A stretch of DNA of 64,000 nucleotides from Paenibacillus bovis (GTDB lineage: Bacteria > Bacillota > Bacilli > Bacillales > Bacillaceae_C). The notes beneath the pieces were generated by a model. It was not told the DNA's origin. It worked only from the letters and a program-made list of their open reading frames with translations, and ran no database searches. Positions 1 to 9,672 of this stretch are shown in pieces (position 1 is the first letter of the stretch; each line of letters opens with the position of its first letter). The DNA is taken from positions 1 through 64,000 of the forward strand of contig VEFU01000002.1 of the NCBI GenBank assembly GCA_007679095.1. Reading direction: 5' to 3'. A program made the position numbers and the translations under genes.

Positions 1-134
1 GTGAATGGCTAGTTCTTTCTCGACGGGAATCCCACCCGCTATATGTTACGACCTATGCTCGGTCGCTCCAGGAGTCTCGTGTACATCCGCTACCATCAAC
101 TAAGTTGTTAACAACAATGAACTTTAACAGAGCC
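1..134. repeat. Right end of dispersed palindromic element
   Basis: Positions 70-134 match 21602-21666 with one difference in 65 bases, from the AGGAGTCTCGTGTACATCC motif to the terminal AACTTTAACAGAGCC. The part before 70 does not match the other copy, and the left end lies outside the window or has diverged. This is non-coding and I read it as the end of a MITE-like element next to accB. Confidence 0.8.
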
Positions 135-323
135 ATTTATTTTGTAGAACAAACGATTTCTCTGCAGTTTTTCATGTGTATTTCTCACAGTGAAAAACTA
201 TGAAAAAGAAAGGAAATAGATTTAATAAAAAAGTTTTTCTCACTTTTATGAATGTTATGTTAGAAAATTACTAGAGAAAAATATATATTTTGTTTATAAT
301 TATTAATTTATCGACGAACAGCA
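135..323. other. AT-rich gap upstream of accB, no gene
   Basis: No plausible open frame is seen. The only structure noticed is a 9-base inverted repeat, AGTTTTTCA at 166-174 and TGAAAAACT at 191-199. No T-run follows it, so it is not an obvious terminator. Confidence 0.5.
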
Positions 324-353
324 TTGAATTTTGATAAGGTATTATATTATGAT
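324..353 (+). promoter_or_regulatory. Putative sigma-A promoter for accBC
   Basis: TTGAAT (324-329) and TATGAT (348-353) are separated by 18 bases, about 40 bases upstream of the accB start. The hexamers are close to consensus. No operator was recognised. Confidence 0.5.
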
Positions 354-390
354 ATTAGCAGCTACTCATAAATTTAAAGGAGTGTCATCT

Positions 391-873
391 ATGCTTAAAA
401 TACAAGAAATTCGTGAAATTATAAAACTAATTGAACAATCTGATATTGATGAATTTATTTATGAACATGAAGGATCCAAGTTAGAACTGAAAAAAAATAA
501 TACAACAACTCAAGTAGTACAAGCAGTTCCAGAACAAAGCGTACAACAAGTTCCTGTAACAAACCAACAACCTGTAGTTGCAGTTCAGGGACAGGCTGCA
601 CCGTCGGAACCATTGAATAACAATGCTGAGAACTTACATAAAATTACTTCTCCAATGGTAGGGACATTCTATGAATCGCCATCTCCAGACAGTCCAGCAT
701 ATGTGCAAGTAGGATCTAAAGTAAAAGCTGATACAGTGGTATGTATTGTAGAAGCAATGAAGTTATTTAATGAAATAGAAGCGGATGTTGAAGGAGAGAT
801 TGTGGAAGTCCTCGTGAAAGATGGCGAACTTGTTGAGTATGGACAACCATTATTCCTAGTAAAGCCGTTATAA
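391..873 (+). CDS. accB: Biotin carboxyl carrier protein of acetyl-CoA carboxylase
   Basis: This protein carries the biotin that AccC carboxylates for malonyl-CoA synthesis, the first step of fatty acid synthesis. The 160-residue protein has an N-terminal helical segment, a Gln/Val/Pro-rich linker (about 40-75) and a C-terminal biotinyl domain. The EAMKL motif places the biotinylated lysine at about 124. The ATG at 391 was chosen because AAAGGAG precedes it and MLKIQEIRE is the usual family start; the frame is open further upstream but without a ribosome site. accC follows after 12 bases, so the two form one operon. Confidence 0.95.
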   Translation: MLKIQEIREIIKLIEQSDIDEFIYEHEGSKLELKKNNTTTQVVQAVPEQSVQQVPVTNQQPVVAVQGQAAPSEPLNNNAENLHKITSPMVGTFYESPSPDSPAYVQVGSKVKADTVVCIVEAMKLFNEIEADVEGEIVEVLVKDGELVEYGQPLFLVKPL

Positions 874-885
874 GGAGAGAAATCC

Positions 886-2235
886 ATGATTAAGAAACTT
901 TTAATAGCAAACAGAGGAGAAATAGCAGTTCGAATCATCAGAGCATGTAAAGAGATGGACATCGAAACAGTAGCAGTATACTCTGAGGCAGATAGTGAAG
1001 CTTTACATGTTCAATTAGCGGATGAAGCTTACTGTATTGGACCTAAAACTTCAAAAGAAAGTTATTTAAATACTGCAAATGTAATTAGTATAGCTAAGTT
1101 AACTGATTGTGATGCCATCCATCCAGGATACGGTTTTTTAGCTGAAAATGAAGATTTTGCTGAGCTTTGCCGAGTATGTAATATTACTTTTGTTGGACCA
1201 AGTCCTGAAGCAATTGCCAAAATGGGAACAAAAGATGTTGCCCGAGAAACAATGAAAGCTGCAGGAGTCCCAATTGTTCCGGGATCAAATGGAATAATAG
1301 AGAATATAGAACAGGCAGTGGAACTAGCATCAGAAATTGGCTATCCTGTAATTATTAAAGCTACAGCAGGTGGCGGAGGTAAAGGTATCCGTGTCGCTAG
1401 AACGGAAGAGGAATTAATAAAGGGTATTAATATTACTCAACAAGAAGCATTAACTGCTTTTGGTAATGCTGGAGTTTATATTGAAAAATACATCGAAGAT
1501 TTTCGTCATGTAGAAATTCAAGTATTAGCAGATAACTTCGGAAATGTAATACATCTTGGTGAACGTGATTGTTCTATACAAAGAAGATTGCAAAAACTAT
1601 TAGAAGAAACTCCGTCTCCAGCTATTGACTCTGAAATGCGTGAGCAGATGGGTGCTGCAGCTGTCCAAGCAGCAAAGGCTGTACAATATACTGGTGCGGG
1701 TACAATTGAGTTCATTTATGATCATAGAAATCGTAAGTATTACTTTATGGAAATGAATACTAGAATCCAAGTTGAGCATCCTGTTACAGAAATGGTAACT
1801 GGGGTAGATTTAATTAAAGAGCAAATTAGAGTGGCAAATGGTGAAAAACTATCACTATCACAGGATGAAGTGGAATTCCGTGGATGGTCAATTGAATGTA
1901 GAATAAATGCGGAAAATCCAGAGAAGAACTTTATGCCATCTCCAGGAAAGATTGATATGTATTTACCTCCTGGTGGGTTAGGTGTGAGAGTTGATTCTGG
2001 AGCATATCCTGGCTATACAATTCCGCCATATTATGATTCAATGATAGCAAAGGTAATTTCATACGGTGCAACACGTGAAGAAGCAATTGCCAGAATGAAA
2101 CGTGCACTAGAAGAGTTTATTATTGAAGGAGTTAAAACAACCATTCCATTCCATTTGAACTTATTGGAAAATGAAACGTTTGTGAGTGGTGATTTTAATA
2201 CTAAATTTCTTGAACTTCACGATGTGATGAAATAA
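886..2235 (+). CDS. accC: Biotin carboxylase subunit of acetyl-CoA carboxylase
   Basis: AccC carboxylates AccB-biotin using ATP and bicarbonate. The 449-residue length is typical. It has the ATP-grasp fold with the glycine-rich loop AGGGGKGIR at about 161-169 and the conserved [14 protein letters not shown] active-site segment at about 290-305. It is translationally close to accB, with GGAG upstream of the ATG. The same carboxylase could in principle also serve the MmdA-type carboxyltransferase encoded at 28.2 kb, but that is inference. Confidence 0.96.
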   Translation: MIKKLLIANRGEIAVRIIRACKEMDIETVAVYSEADSEALHVQLADEAYCIGPKTSKESYLNTANVISIAKLTDCDAIHPGYGFLAENEDFAELCRVCNITFVGPSPEAIAKMGTKDVARETMKAAGVPIVPGSNGIIENIEQAVELASEIGYPVIIKATAGGGGKGIRVARTEEELIKGINITQQEALTAFGNAGVYIEKYIEDFRHVEIQVLADNFGNVIHLGERDCSIQRRLQKLLEETPSPAIDSEMREQMGAAAVQAAKAVQYTGAGTIEFIYDHRNRKYYFMEMNTRIQVEHPVTEMVTGVDLIKEQIRVANGEKLSLSQDEVEFRGWSIECRINAENPEKNFMPSPGKIDMYLPPGGLGVRVDSGAYPGYTIPPYYDSMIAKVISYGATREEAIARMKRALEEFIIEGVKTTIPFHLNLLENETFVSGDFNTKFLELHDVMK

Positions 2236-2241
2236 GAAATG

Positions 2242-2318
2242 CTTGTTCATCGACATTCCTACGATGGATCCCTCAGCTGAGAAAAAGGAAAAGTCGGTAG
2301 GCGTTGGAATGGAACAAG
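2242..2318 (+). other. Long imperfect inverted repeat before the Asp23 gene
   Basis: CTTGTTC...CATTCCTAC (2242-2262) can pair with GTAGG...GGAATGGAACAAG (2297-2318), enclosing the palindrome CTCAGCTGAG at 2272-2281. No T-run follows, so it is not a standard terminator. It lies in the accC to yqhY gap and would be a structured mRNA segment. Its function is unknown. Confidence 0.45.
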
Positions 2319-2343
2319 TACAATAAACCGGAGGTGCTTTATA

Positions 2344-2760
2344 GTGGAAGAAAACTTAAATATGTTAGAAATGACAAACGAAAATGGTCAAAACCATGGG
2401 AAAATTGAGATTGCACCTGAAGTCATTGAAGTAATTGCAGGAATTGCAGCTTCTGAAGTAGAAGGAATCGCACAAATGCGTGGAAACTTTGCATCTGGAG
2501 TTGTTGAACGTCTTGGTAAAAAAATTCATGGTAAAGGGATTAGAGTTGATTTAACGGATGAAGGCATAAAAATAGATGTTTATTGCTTAATGGATTTCGG
2601 TGTATCGATACCAACAGTTGCACAAAAAGTCCAAGATAACATCAATCAAACTTTGTATAATATGACAGCTTTAGAGGCTTCTGAAGTAAACGTCCATATT
2701 GTTGGAGTTGCCTTTGAAAATCATAAGAATGATAACAGTCAAGATTTTGATGAGCAATGA
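2344..2760 (+). CDS. yqhY: Asp23/Gls24 family envelope stress protein
   Basis: A 138-residue protein of the Asp23 (DUF322) family, recognisable from the GKIEIAPEVIEVIAGIAASE start of the domain and the later FGVSIPTVAQKVQDNI segment. In B. subtilis the homologue YqhY sits in the same place next to accBC and has been linked genetically to acetyl-CoA carboxylase activity; that is family knowledge, not visible here. Translation is taken from the GTG at 2344, preceded by CCGGAGGTG. A terminator follows directly. Confidence 0.88.
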   Translation: MEENLNMLEMTNENGQNHGKIEIAPEVIEVIAGIAASEVEGIAQMRGNFASGVVERLGKKIHGKGIRVDLTDEGIKIDVYCLMDFGVSIPTVAQKVQDNINQTLYNMTALEASEVNVHIVGVAFENHKNDNSQDFDEQ

Positions 2761-2764
2761 TGAG

Positions 2765-2793
2765 AAAGCCAGGGTAAATCACCCTTGGCTTTT
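2765..2793 (+). terminator. Rho-independent terminator after Asp23 gene
   Basis: AAAGCCAGGGT and ACCCTTGGCTTT form a stem around a 4-base loop, followed by a T-run. It closes the accB-accC-yqhY transcript before nusB. Confidence 0.85.
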
Positions 2794-2824
2794 TCATGGA
2801 TTTTTTACTTAAAGGAGTTATGAC

Positions 2825-3211
2825 ATGAAGAGAAGAGTTGCTCGCGAAAAGGCTTTGCAAGCTTTATATCAAATTGACATGAGTGGTGCAGATCCAGCGG
2901 AAGCCCTTGAATATGTCCTGGAGGAAGAAGAATCAGACTTTTTCTTAAAGACGTTAATTGAAGGGACGATGGAAAATCGCAATGAAATTGATGAAGAAAT
3001 CGAAAAACACTTAGAGAAGTGGACATTAAGTCGACTTGCTAAAGTTGATTTAAACATATTGAGAATTGGTGTGTACGAATTAAAATACTTAAAAGATGCT
3101 CCAAGTAATGTTGTGCTAAACGAAGCGATTGAAATTGCAAAACGTTTTGGAGATGAAAAATCAAGTAAATTCATTAATGGTATACTATCAAAGGTAAAAG
3201 ACAACTTATAA
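2825..3211 (+). CDS. nusB: Transcription antitermination factor NusB
   Basis: NusB joins NusE (ribosomal protein S10) and NusA in rRNA antitermination complexes. The 128-residue, all-helical protein begins MKRRVAREKALQALYQID, the RNA-binding N-terminal helix typical of the family, and contains the conserved APSNVVLNEAIEIAKRFG stretch near its end. AAAGGAG precedes the ATG. folD follows after 27 bases with no terminator, so the two are probably cotranscribed, as in other Bacillaceae. Confidence 0.94.
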   Translation: MKRRVAREKALQALYQIDMSGADPAEALEYVLEEEESDFFLKTLIEGTMENRNEIDEEIEKHLEKWTLSRLAKVDLNILRIGVYELKYLKDAPSNVVLNEAIEIAKRFGDEKSSKFINGILSKVKDNL

Positions 3212-3238
3212 GCTTTTGCATACTTAGGGGGAGATGGA

Positions 3239-4102
3239 ATGTCAGCAACACTTATCAATGGTAAAGAAATATCTGCCAAAATAAGAAAAGAATTAGAGCA
3301 GGAAGTTGCAGAATTGACTGCTGCAGGTATAAAACCTGGACTTGCTGTTATTTTAGTTGGGAATAATCCCGCTTCCAGAACATATGTAACATCAAAACAA
3401 AAAAGTTGTAAAGCAATTGGAATGGAATCATTATTAATTGAAATGCCAGAAGATGTAGAAGAAGCAACACTTCTTGCTAAAATTGAAGAGCTAAATAATC
3501 AAGATGACATTCATGGTATTTTAGTTCAACTCCCACTTCCCGCACATATATCAGAACAAAAAGTAATTGAAACTATTTCACATACCAAAGATGTAGATGG
3601 CTTCCATCCAATAAATGTAGGTAAAATGATGATTGGACAAGATACATTCCTTCCATGTACTCCTTACGGGGTAATGAAAATGCTGGAGCATGAAGGTATT
3701 GAAATCTCAGGTAAACATGCAGTGATTATTGGAAGAAGTAATATTGTTGGTAAACCACAGGGGCAATTACTATTAAGAGAAAATGCAACAGTCACTTACT
3801 GCCATTCAAAAACACCTGATCTAGCATCATTTACACAAAAAGCTGATATCTTAGTTGCTGCTATTGGTAAAGCGAAGATGATTACGAAGGATTACGTAAA
3901 ACAAGGGGCAGTCGTGATAGATGTTGGAATGAATCGTGATGAAAACAATAAACTATGTGGTGATGTTGATTTCGACGACGTTGTAGAGAAAGCAGGATAT
4001 ATTACACCAGTTCCAGGAGGAGTTGGTCCAATGACAATCACAATGCTCTTAGCCAATACTGTAAAATCCGCTAGAAATGTGCTAAACAATCGCAATCAGT
4101 AA
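3239..4102 (+). CDS. folD: Bifunctional methylenetetrahydrofolate dehydrogenase/cyclohydrolase
   Basis: FolD interconverts 5,10-methylene-, methenyl- and 10-formyl-tetrahydrofolate, supplying formyl groups for purines and fMet. The 287-residue length is usual. The catalytic Tyr and Lys are in [12 protein letters not shown] at about 49-53, the nucleotide-binding GRSNIVGKP lies near 165 and the signature [10 protein letters not shown] near 260. GGGGGAG precedes the ATG. A strong terminator follows at 4132. Confidence 0.96.
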   Translation: MSATLINGKEISAKIRKELEQEVAELTAAGIKPGLAVILVGNNPASRTYVTSKQKSCKAIGMESLLIEMPEDVEEATLLAKIEELNNQDDIHGILVQLPLPAHISEQKVIETISHTKDVDGFHPINVGKMMIGQDTFLPCTPYGVMKMLEHEGIEISGKHAVIIGRSNIVGKPQGQLLLRENATVTYCHSKTPDLASFTQKADILVAAIGKAKMITKDYVKQGAVVIDVGMNRDENNKLCGDVDFDDVVEKAGYITPVPGGVGPMTITMLLANTVKSARNVLNNRNQ

Positions 4103-4131
4103 AAGAACGTAGTAAAATAAGGTTAACTAAA

Positions 4132-4175
4132 AGAAAAGCTGACATCCTCCATATATTTGGGTGCAGCTTTTCTTT
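4132..4175 (+). terminator. Rho-independent terminator after folD
   Basis: AGAAAAGCTG and CAGCTTTTCT pair around a long loop and are followed by TTCTG. It separates the nusB-folD transcript from xseA. Confidence 0.7.
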
Positions 4176-4196
4176 CTGAATAGAAGGTGAAAATGC

Positions 4197-5552
4197 ATGA
4201 CGAATGTTCCTTATTTGACAGTAAAAGCATTAACGAAATATATAAAACGGAAATTTGATGCAGATCCCCATTTAACTGATATATATGTGAAAGGCGAAAT
4301 ATCTAACTTCAAGAGACACTCCAGTGGACATCTTTATTTCACATTAAAAGATGATAAGGCTAGGATAATGGCTGTCATGTTTACAAGTGCAGCAAGAACG
4401 ATAAGATTTATTCCTGAGGACGGTATGAACGTTTTGGTGCGTGGAAGTATTACCGTTTATGAATCTAGTGGTCAATACCAAATATATGTGCAAGAAATGC
4501 AACCTGATGGTGTTGGAGAATTATTTCTTGCCTATGAACAACTAAAAACAAAGTTGGAAAATGAAGGTTTATTTGACACTAATCGAAAAAAAGTAATTCC
4601 AGAATATCCAAAACGGATTGCAATTATTACATCACCAACAGGTGCAGCAATCAGAGATATTATTACAACAATAAAAAGAAGATACCCGATTGGACAAATG
4701 ATTGTACTACCAGCATTAGTTCAAGGTAAACAAGCTGGTATGTCAATTGCTAGTGCTATTGATAAAGCAAACAAATTATCAATTGCTGATGTGCTAATTG
4801 TTGGTCGTGGCGGTGGCTCTATTGAAGAACTATGGGCTTTTAATGAAGAGATAGTTGCAAGAGCGATTGCTAACTCAAAAATCCCCATTATATCAGCTGT
4901 AGGACATGAAACAGACTTTACAATTGCTGATTTTGTAGCTGATATTAGAGCTGCAACCCCAACAGCAGCAGCTGAATTGGCAGTACCGCATATTGAAGAA
5001 TTAATGGAACGCCTACTTAACCGAAAGAATCGCTTGTTTAGAGGGATGTCCACAATTGTAAAAGAGCAGAGAAGTAAATTACACAACTTAGAACAATCAT
5101 ATATTTTTCGAAACCCGCAGAAACTTTATGAACAAAAATGGCAATACTTGGATAGGGTACAAGAACGTTTAATAAGAAGTCAAGAAATAATCATAAATAA
5201 AAAAAGAGATAAGTTGCAAAAACTTGATCGAAAACTAGCAACTCATCACCCAGCTATGAAGTTGGAAATAAGTAAAACAAAATTGAAACATTTGAAGCAA
5301 CAACTACAACAGTCTATGGTTACAATGCTAAAGGAAAAGTCAGCAACATTTTCAAATAAAATTGCTACATTGGATGCACTTAGTCCATTAAATATTTTAC
5401 GTAGAGGATACAGTGTTGCTTACACAGAAGATAATGTGGTAGTTAAATCGACTTCCCAAGTTCAACAAGGTAATAAAATAAAAGTTCATGTTGCGGATGG
5501 AAGGTATTATTGTACTGTTGATTTTATTGAAGAGGGTGAGAATCTTGGATAA
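4197..5552 (+). CDS. xseA: Exodeoxyribonuclease VII large subunit
   Basis: The large subunit of single-strand-specific ExoVII, which with XseB degrades DNA in both directions in repair and recombination. The 451-residue protein has an N-terminal OB-fold (about 1-100, including YVKGEISNFKRHSSGHLYF), the catalytic domain with ITSPTGAAIRDI and VGRGGGSIEELWAFN, and a long C-terminal coiled coil (about 280-400) that holds XseB. It overlaps the xseB start by 8 bases, indicating coupled translation. Confidence 0.95.
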   Translation: MTNVPYLTVKALTKYIKRKFDADPHLTDIYVKGEISNFKRHSSGHLYFTLKDDKARIMAVMFTSAARTIRFIPEDGMNVLVRGSITVYESSGQYQIYVQEMQPDGVGELFLAYEQLKTKLENEGLFDTNRKKVIPEYPKRIAIITSPTGAAIRDIITTIKRRYPIGQMIVLPALVQGKQAGMSIASAIDKANKLSIADVLIVGRGGGSIEELWAFNEEIVARAIANSKIPIISAVGHETDFTIADFVADIRAATPTAAAELAVPHIEELMERLLNRKNRLFRGMSTIVKEQRSKLHNLEQSYIFRNPQKLYEQKWQYLDRVQERLIRSQEIIINKKRDKLQKLDRKLATHHPAMKLEISKTKLKHLKQQLQQSMVTMLKEKSATFSNKIATLDALSPLNILRRGYSVAYTEDNVVVKSTSQVQQGNKIKVHVADGRYYCTVDFIEEGENLG

Positions 5553-5775
5553 AAAAATTTCATTTGAAGAAGCAATGGAGCAATTAGAAACTATTGTACA
5601 GCGACTAGAAGAAGGAGATATTCCATTAGAAGAAGCATTGGATATGTATAAAAAAGGTATTGATTACTCTAAGATTTGCCATGACAAATTGAAAAATGCA
5701 GAAGCTCAGCTTACAAAAGTACTTACAGATGATGGTGAAGAGGAGTTTCATTTGCAAGAGGAGGTACGCGATTGA
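5545..5775 (+). CDS. xseB: Exodeoxyribonuclease VII small subunit
   Basis: A 76-residue helical-hairpin protein that binds the XseA stalk. The sequence FEEAMEQLETIVQRLEEGD with the following PLEEALDMYKKG is the family signature. The TTG at 5545 is preferred because AGAGGGTGAG precedes it and MDKKISFEEA is the family start; the frame is open back to 5488 inside xseA. It overlaps xseA upstream and ispA downstream, so xseA-xseB-ispA is one translational unit. Confidence 0.93.
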   Translation: MDKKISFEEAMEQLETIVQRLEEGDIPLEEALDMYKKGIDYSKICHDKLKNAEAQLTKVLTDDGEEEFHLQEEVRD

Positions 5776-6656
5776 CAGTACAATATGAAAGTTTCGTGGA
5801 AAAGTACAAAACCCTTTTAGATAAGGAACTTGCTGCAGCGGTTAATGTTTTAGAAGCTCCGAAAGTATTAAAAGAATCCATTACATATTCATTAACGGCA
5901 AAGGGGAAGCGGATTCGTCCCATACTATTATTTGCAACCATTGATGCTTTTAATGAAAAGCCTGAATTAGGAATGAAAACTGCATGTGCATTGGAAATGA
6001 TTCATACGTATTCACTCATTCATGATGATTTGCCAAGTATGGATGATGATGATCTAAGAAGAGGTATTCCGACCAATCATAAAGTATTCGGAGAAGGGTT
6101 TGCAATCTTAGCAGGTGACGGACTATTAACATATAGTTTTCAATTAATCGCAGAAGATTCAAACCTTACAGATAAACAAAAATTATGGTTAATAGCACAA
6201 TTAGCAAAAAGCGCTGGCCCAGAAGGGATGGTTGCTGGTCAAGTAGCTGATATTCAAGCGGAAAATAAAGCTCTTCAGCTAGCCGACTTAGAATATATTC
6301 ATCACCATAAAACAGGTAAGCTTTTAACTTTTAGTGTATTAGCAGGAGCGCTTATTGGTGGAGCTAGTGATGAACAACTTCAATCCTTGGAACGTTTTTC
6401 ACAACATATAGGACTGGCATTTCAAATCAGAGATGACATTTTAGATGTCATCGGAGATCAAAACGTGATTGGTAAACCTATAGGTAGTGATGATGGAAAG
6501 TTGAAATGTACATATCCAGCACTGCTCACATTAGATGGTGCTAAGGACCATTTACATAAGCAAATAACGGAAGCTAAAACGATTTTACAACAATTAAATT
6601 TAAACAGCGGTCTGCTCTTATATTTAACGGACTTAATTGCAGGGCGCAATAATTAA
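5772..6656 (+). CDS. ispA: Farnesyl diphosphate synthase (geranyltranstransferase)
   Basis: Condenses isopentenyl diphosphate with dimethylallyl and geranyl diphosphate to give farnesyl diphosphate for quinone and cell-wall lipid carriers. The 294-residue protein has the first Asp-rich motif DDLPSMDDDDLRRG and the second, DDILDVIGD. The start is TTG at 5772, overlapping the xseB stop, with AGAGGAGG seven bases upstream. dxs, the entry enzyme of the same isoprenoid route, follows after a regulatory gap. Confidence 0.95.
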   Translation: MTVQYESFVEKYKTLLDKELAAAVNVLEAPKVLKESITYSLTAKGKRIRPILLFATIDAFNEKPELGMKTACALEMIHTYSLIHDDLPSMDDDDLRRGIPTNHKVFGEGFAILAGDGLLTYSFQLIAEDSNLTDKQKLWLIAQLAKSAGPEGMVAGQVADIQAENKALQLADLEYIHHHKTGKLLTFSVLAGALIGGASDEQLQSLERFSQHIGLAFQIRDDILDVIGDQNVIGKPIGSDDGKLKCTYPALLTLDGAKDHLHKQITEAKTILQQLNLNSGLLLYLTDLIAGRNN

Positions 6657-6662
6657 CAATGA

Positions 6663-6691
6663 TTGATGAAAACATATGCTTGTGTTATAAT
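6663..6691 (+). promoter_or_regulatory. Strong sigma-A promoter ahead of dxs
   Basis: TTGATG (6663-6668) and TATAAT (6686-6691) are spaced by 17 bases, just after the ispA stop. Transcription would begin near 6698 and run straight into the hairpin at 6751-6786 before reaching dxs. Confidence 0.75.
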
Positions 6692-6750
6692 CCCATTATA
6701 ATTATTCACTTGTGCGAATATGTTTTAACTTAATGAATATGAAGTGTTAT

Positions 6751-6786
6751 TAGCCGTTATCACTTAAGTGCTAGCGGCTATTTTTT
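6751..6786 (+). terminator. Terminator hairpin inside the dxs leader
   Basis: TAGCCGTTATCACTT pairs almost perfectly with AAGTGCTAGCGGCTA (6751-6780) and six T follow. It lies between the 6663 promoter and the dxs start, so it either ends a short RNA of about 90 nt or acts as an attenuator of dxs. Confidence 0.85.
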
Positions 6787-6850
6787 CAATCAAATGTTAC
6801 AGAAATTTAACATCAAGATAAAATCTGATGAATGAAAGTGAGTGGTCCTG

Positions 6851-8743
6851 TTGGATCTTTTATCAATTAAAGACCCTTCATTTCTAAAAAAAATGAATAA
6901 TCAACAACTAGAAGAACTAAGTGGGGATATCCGCAAGTTTTTGATTGAAAAGCTTTCGAAAACAGGCGGCCATATTGGACCTAATTTAGGTGTAGTTGAA
7001 TTGACAATTGCCCTACATAAGGCATTCGATAGCCCCCAAGATAAAATAATATGGGATGTTGGACACCAATCATATGTTCATAAAATTCTTACAGGTAGAG
7101 CAAACCAGTTTGATACGTTAAGACAATATAAAGGATTGTGTGGCTTTCCAAAAATGTCTGAAAGCGAACATGATGTCTGGGAGACTGGACATAGTTCTAC
7201 TTCTTTATCTGCTGCAATGGGAATGGCTATTGCACGAGATGTTAAAGGGGAGTCTTCCTATGTTATTCCTGTAATAGGTGACGGTGCACTAACAGGCGGA
7301 ATGGCATTAGAAGCATTAAATCATATTGGGGATAGTCAGAAAAATATTACGGTTATCCTAAATGATAATGAAATGTCGATTGCTCCTAATGTAGGGGCAC
7401 TTCATAATGTTCTCGGAAAATTAAGGACTGCAGGTAAGTATAAATGGGCGAAAGATGAATTAGAATATTTGTTGAAGAAAATCCCTGCTGTAGGTGGAAA
7501 GCTCGCAGCTACAGCTGAACGAGTGAAAGATAGCCTAAAATATTTGCTTGTATCCGGTGTGTTTTTTGAAGAAATGGGTTTTACTTATTTAGGACCTATT
7601 GATGGACATAATTTTGATGACTTGTTTGAAAATTTCCAGTACGCAAAGAAAACAGAAGGCCCAGTTTTGTTACATGTTATCACTAAAAAAGGAAAAGGTT
7701 ATAGTCCAGCGGAAGATGACAAGATTGGAACATGGCATGGAACAGGTCCATATAAAATCGAAACTGGTGACCTAATAAAGTCTGTAAATAAAGCTCCATC
7801 TTGGAGTTCACTTGTCAGTGAAACTGTTCGATACCTTGCACGCACAGACAAACGAATTGTTGCAATTACACCTGCAATGCCAGTTGGTTCAAAACTGGAA
7901 AACTTTGCAAAAGAATTCCCGGAACGAATGTTTGATGTTGGGATAGCTGAGCAACATGCAGCGACAATGGCTGCAGGCCTTGCCACCCAAGGAATGAAAC
8001 CATTTCTTGCTATTTACTCTACTTTTCTACAAAGAGCGTATGATCAAGTATTACATGACATTTGTAGGCAAAATTTGAATGTATTTATAGGTGTTGATCG
8101 TGCAGGTCTAGTAGGAGCAGATGGAGAGACGCATCAAGGTGTTTTTGATATTGCTTTTTTAAGACATTTGCCAAATATGGTTGTGATGATGCCAAAGGAC
8201 GAAAACGAAGGCCAACATATGGTATACACAGCTGTACAATATGATAAGGGACCAATCGCACTTAGATTCCCAAGAGGTGATGGATACGGTGTCCCTATGG
8301 ATGGAACATTAACAGAGATTCCAATAGGTTCATGGGAAATATTACGAAAAGGAACAGATGCATGCATTCTTACATTTGGAACTACTATACCAATGGCTCT
8401 GGAAGCTGCTAATAGTCTTGAAAAGCAAGGAATATCTGTTCAAGTAGTGAACGCTCGATTTATTAAACCATTAGATGAGTCCATGTTACACGATATTTTT
8501 GCTACTGGAGTACCAATCCTGACGATAGAAGAAGCTGTATTAAAAGGCGGTTTCGGTAGTGGTATTCTAGAATTTGCACATGAGCATGGCTATCATAATG
8601 CAACGATTGAACGGATAGGTGTTCCGGATCAATTTATTGAGCACGGTAGTGTGAAGGAAATCTATGCTGAGATTGGCATGACTTCAGAAGCAATTAAGGC
8701 AAAGTTAACCAAGATACTTCCTGAACAGAAAAAAAGGGCGTAA
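6851..8743 (+). CDS. dxs: 1-deoxy-D-xylulose-5-phosphate synthase
   Basis: Thiamine-diphosphate enzyme that condenses pyruvate and glyceraldehyde 3-phosphate, the first step of the MEP isoprenoid pathway. The protein is about 630 residues, the usual length. Visible motifs are [11 protein letters not shown], the ThDP-binding [15 protein letters not shown], and the transketolase-type [17 protein letters not shown] in the second half. The TTG at 6851 ([12 protein letters not shown]) matches the family start; a GTG at 6842 in the same frame is the alternative. Its leader carries a promoter and a terminator (see 6663 and 6751). Confidence 0.95.
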   Translation: MDLLSIKDPSFLKKMNNQQLEELSGDIRKFLIEKLSKTGGHIGPNLGVVELTIALHKAFDSPQDKIIWDVGHQSYVHKILTGRANQFDTLRQYKGLCGFPKMSESEHDVWETGHSSTSLSAAMGMAIARDVKGESSYVIPVIGDGALTGGMALEALNHIGDSQKNITVILNDNEMSIAPNVGALHNVLGKLRTAGKYKWAKDELEYLLKKIPAVGGKLAATAERVKDSLKYLLVSGVFFEEMGFTYLGPIDGHNFDDLFENFQYAKKTEGPVLLHVITKKGKGYSPAEDDKIGTWHGTGPYKIETGDLIKSVNKAPSWSSLVSETVRYLARTDKRIVAITPAMPVGSKLENFAKEFPERMFDVGIAEQHAATMAAGLATQGMKPFLAIYSTFLQRAYDQVLHDICRQNLNVFIGVDRAGLVGADGETHQGVFDIAFLRHLPNMVVMMPKDENEGQHMVYTAVQYDKGPIALRFPRGDGYGVPMDGTLTEIPIGSWEILRKGTDACILTFGTTIPMALEAANSLEKQGISVQVVNARFIKPLDESMLHDIFATGVPILTIEEAVLKGGFGSGILEFAHEHGYHNATIERIGVPDQFIEHGSVKEIYAEIGMTSEAIKAKLTKILPEQKKRA

Positions 8744-8747
8744 GCAG

Positions 8748-9572
8748 ATGAAACCAAAAAAACAACGACTAGATATTTTGCTCGTAGAACGTGGTTTATG
8801 TGAAACACGAGAAAAAGCAAAAAGAGCTATAATGGCTGGAATTGTATTTACTAATGAAACGAGACTTGATAAGCCAGGAGAGAAGGTAAATGAGGATATT
8901 CCTCTAGTTGTAAAGGGGAATCCTTTGCCTTATGTAAGTCGTGGTGGATTAAAGCTAGAAAAAGCTTTAAAAGAGTTTAATGTTTCTGTTGCAGGAAAAG
9001 TAGTAATAGATATTGGAGCATCGACAGGTGGATTTACTGATTGCGCCCTCCAAAATGGAGCGACAATGTCTTATGCGCTTGATGTAGGTTATAATCAGCT
9101 AGCATGGAAGTTGCGTCAGGATGAAAGGGTAGTCGTGATGGAAAGAACGAATTTTCGTTACGTGCAACCAGAACATCTTATAAAAGATTTGCCTAACTTT
9201 GCTACGATTGATGTTTCTTTTATCTCTTTAACACTGATTTTACCTGTACTTCGTAACTTACTAGTGACAGATAGTGATGTTATTGCATTAATAAAACCAC
9301 AATTTGAAGCTGGTAAGGAACAAGTTGGCAAAAAAGGAATCGTAAGAGAGCCTGAAATTCATGAGCAAGTGTTAAAGAAAATAAAAGATTTTTCACTGGA
9401 ACAAGGATATGATGTGCAAAATCTTTCCTATTCACCCATTACTGGTGGGGAAGGAAATATAGAGTTTTTAATTCATTTAAAGTGGAAGGGACATGATCGT
9501 GGTGGTATCGATCATTTGTCAGCCCCACTCTATGAAATCGTAAAAGAAGCACATGCAAAACTTAAAAGTTAG
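8748..9572 (+). CDS. yqxC: TlyA-family S4/FtsJ rRNA methyltransferase
   Basis: Predicted 2'-O-methyltransferase acting on rRNA, with homology to the TlyA haemolysin/rRNA methylase family. The 274-residue protein has an N-terminal S4 RNA-binding domain (RLDILLVERGLCETREKAKR) and a Rossmann methyltransferase domain with VIDIGASTGGFTDCALQNGA. It starts five bases after dxs and precedes ahrC and recN, the conserved Bacillaceae order. A terminator follows. Confidence 0.9.
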   Translation: MKPKKQRLDILLVERGLCETREKAKRAIMAGIVFTNETRLDKPGEKVNEDIPLVVKGNPLPYVSRGGLKLEKALKEFNVSVAGKVVIDIGASTGGFTDCALQNGATMSYALDVGYNQLAWKLRQDERVVVMERTNFRYVQPEHLIKDLPNFATIDVSFISLTLILPVLRNLLVTDSDVIALIKPQFEAGKEQVGKKGIVREPEIHEQVLKKIKDFSLEQGYDVQNLSYSPITGGEGNIEFLIHLKWKGHDRGGIDHLSAPLYEIVKEAHAKLKS

Positions 9573-9576
9573 CGAT

Positions 9577-9604
9577 AGGGCAATCCGTTTTGGATTGTCC
9601 TTTA
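9577..9604 (+). terminator. Rho-independent terminator after yqxC
   Basis: AGGGCAATCC and GGATTGTCCT form a stem around GTTTT and are followed by TT-rich sequence. It separates yqxC from ahrC. Confidence 0.75.
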
Positions 9605-9672
9605 CTTTACATAATATTATAATAATCAGTAAGTAGGTATAAAAATTCAGATTCAAAAAAGGTGGTAACTTA

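Noticed and set aside
331-390. Upstream extension of accB
   Set aside because: It would include the -10 region, and the ATG at 391 has a clear ribosome site and the family start.
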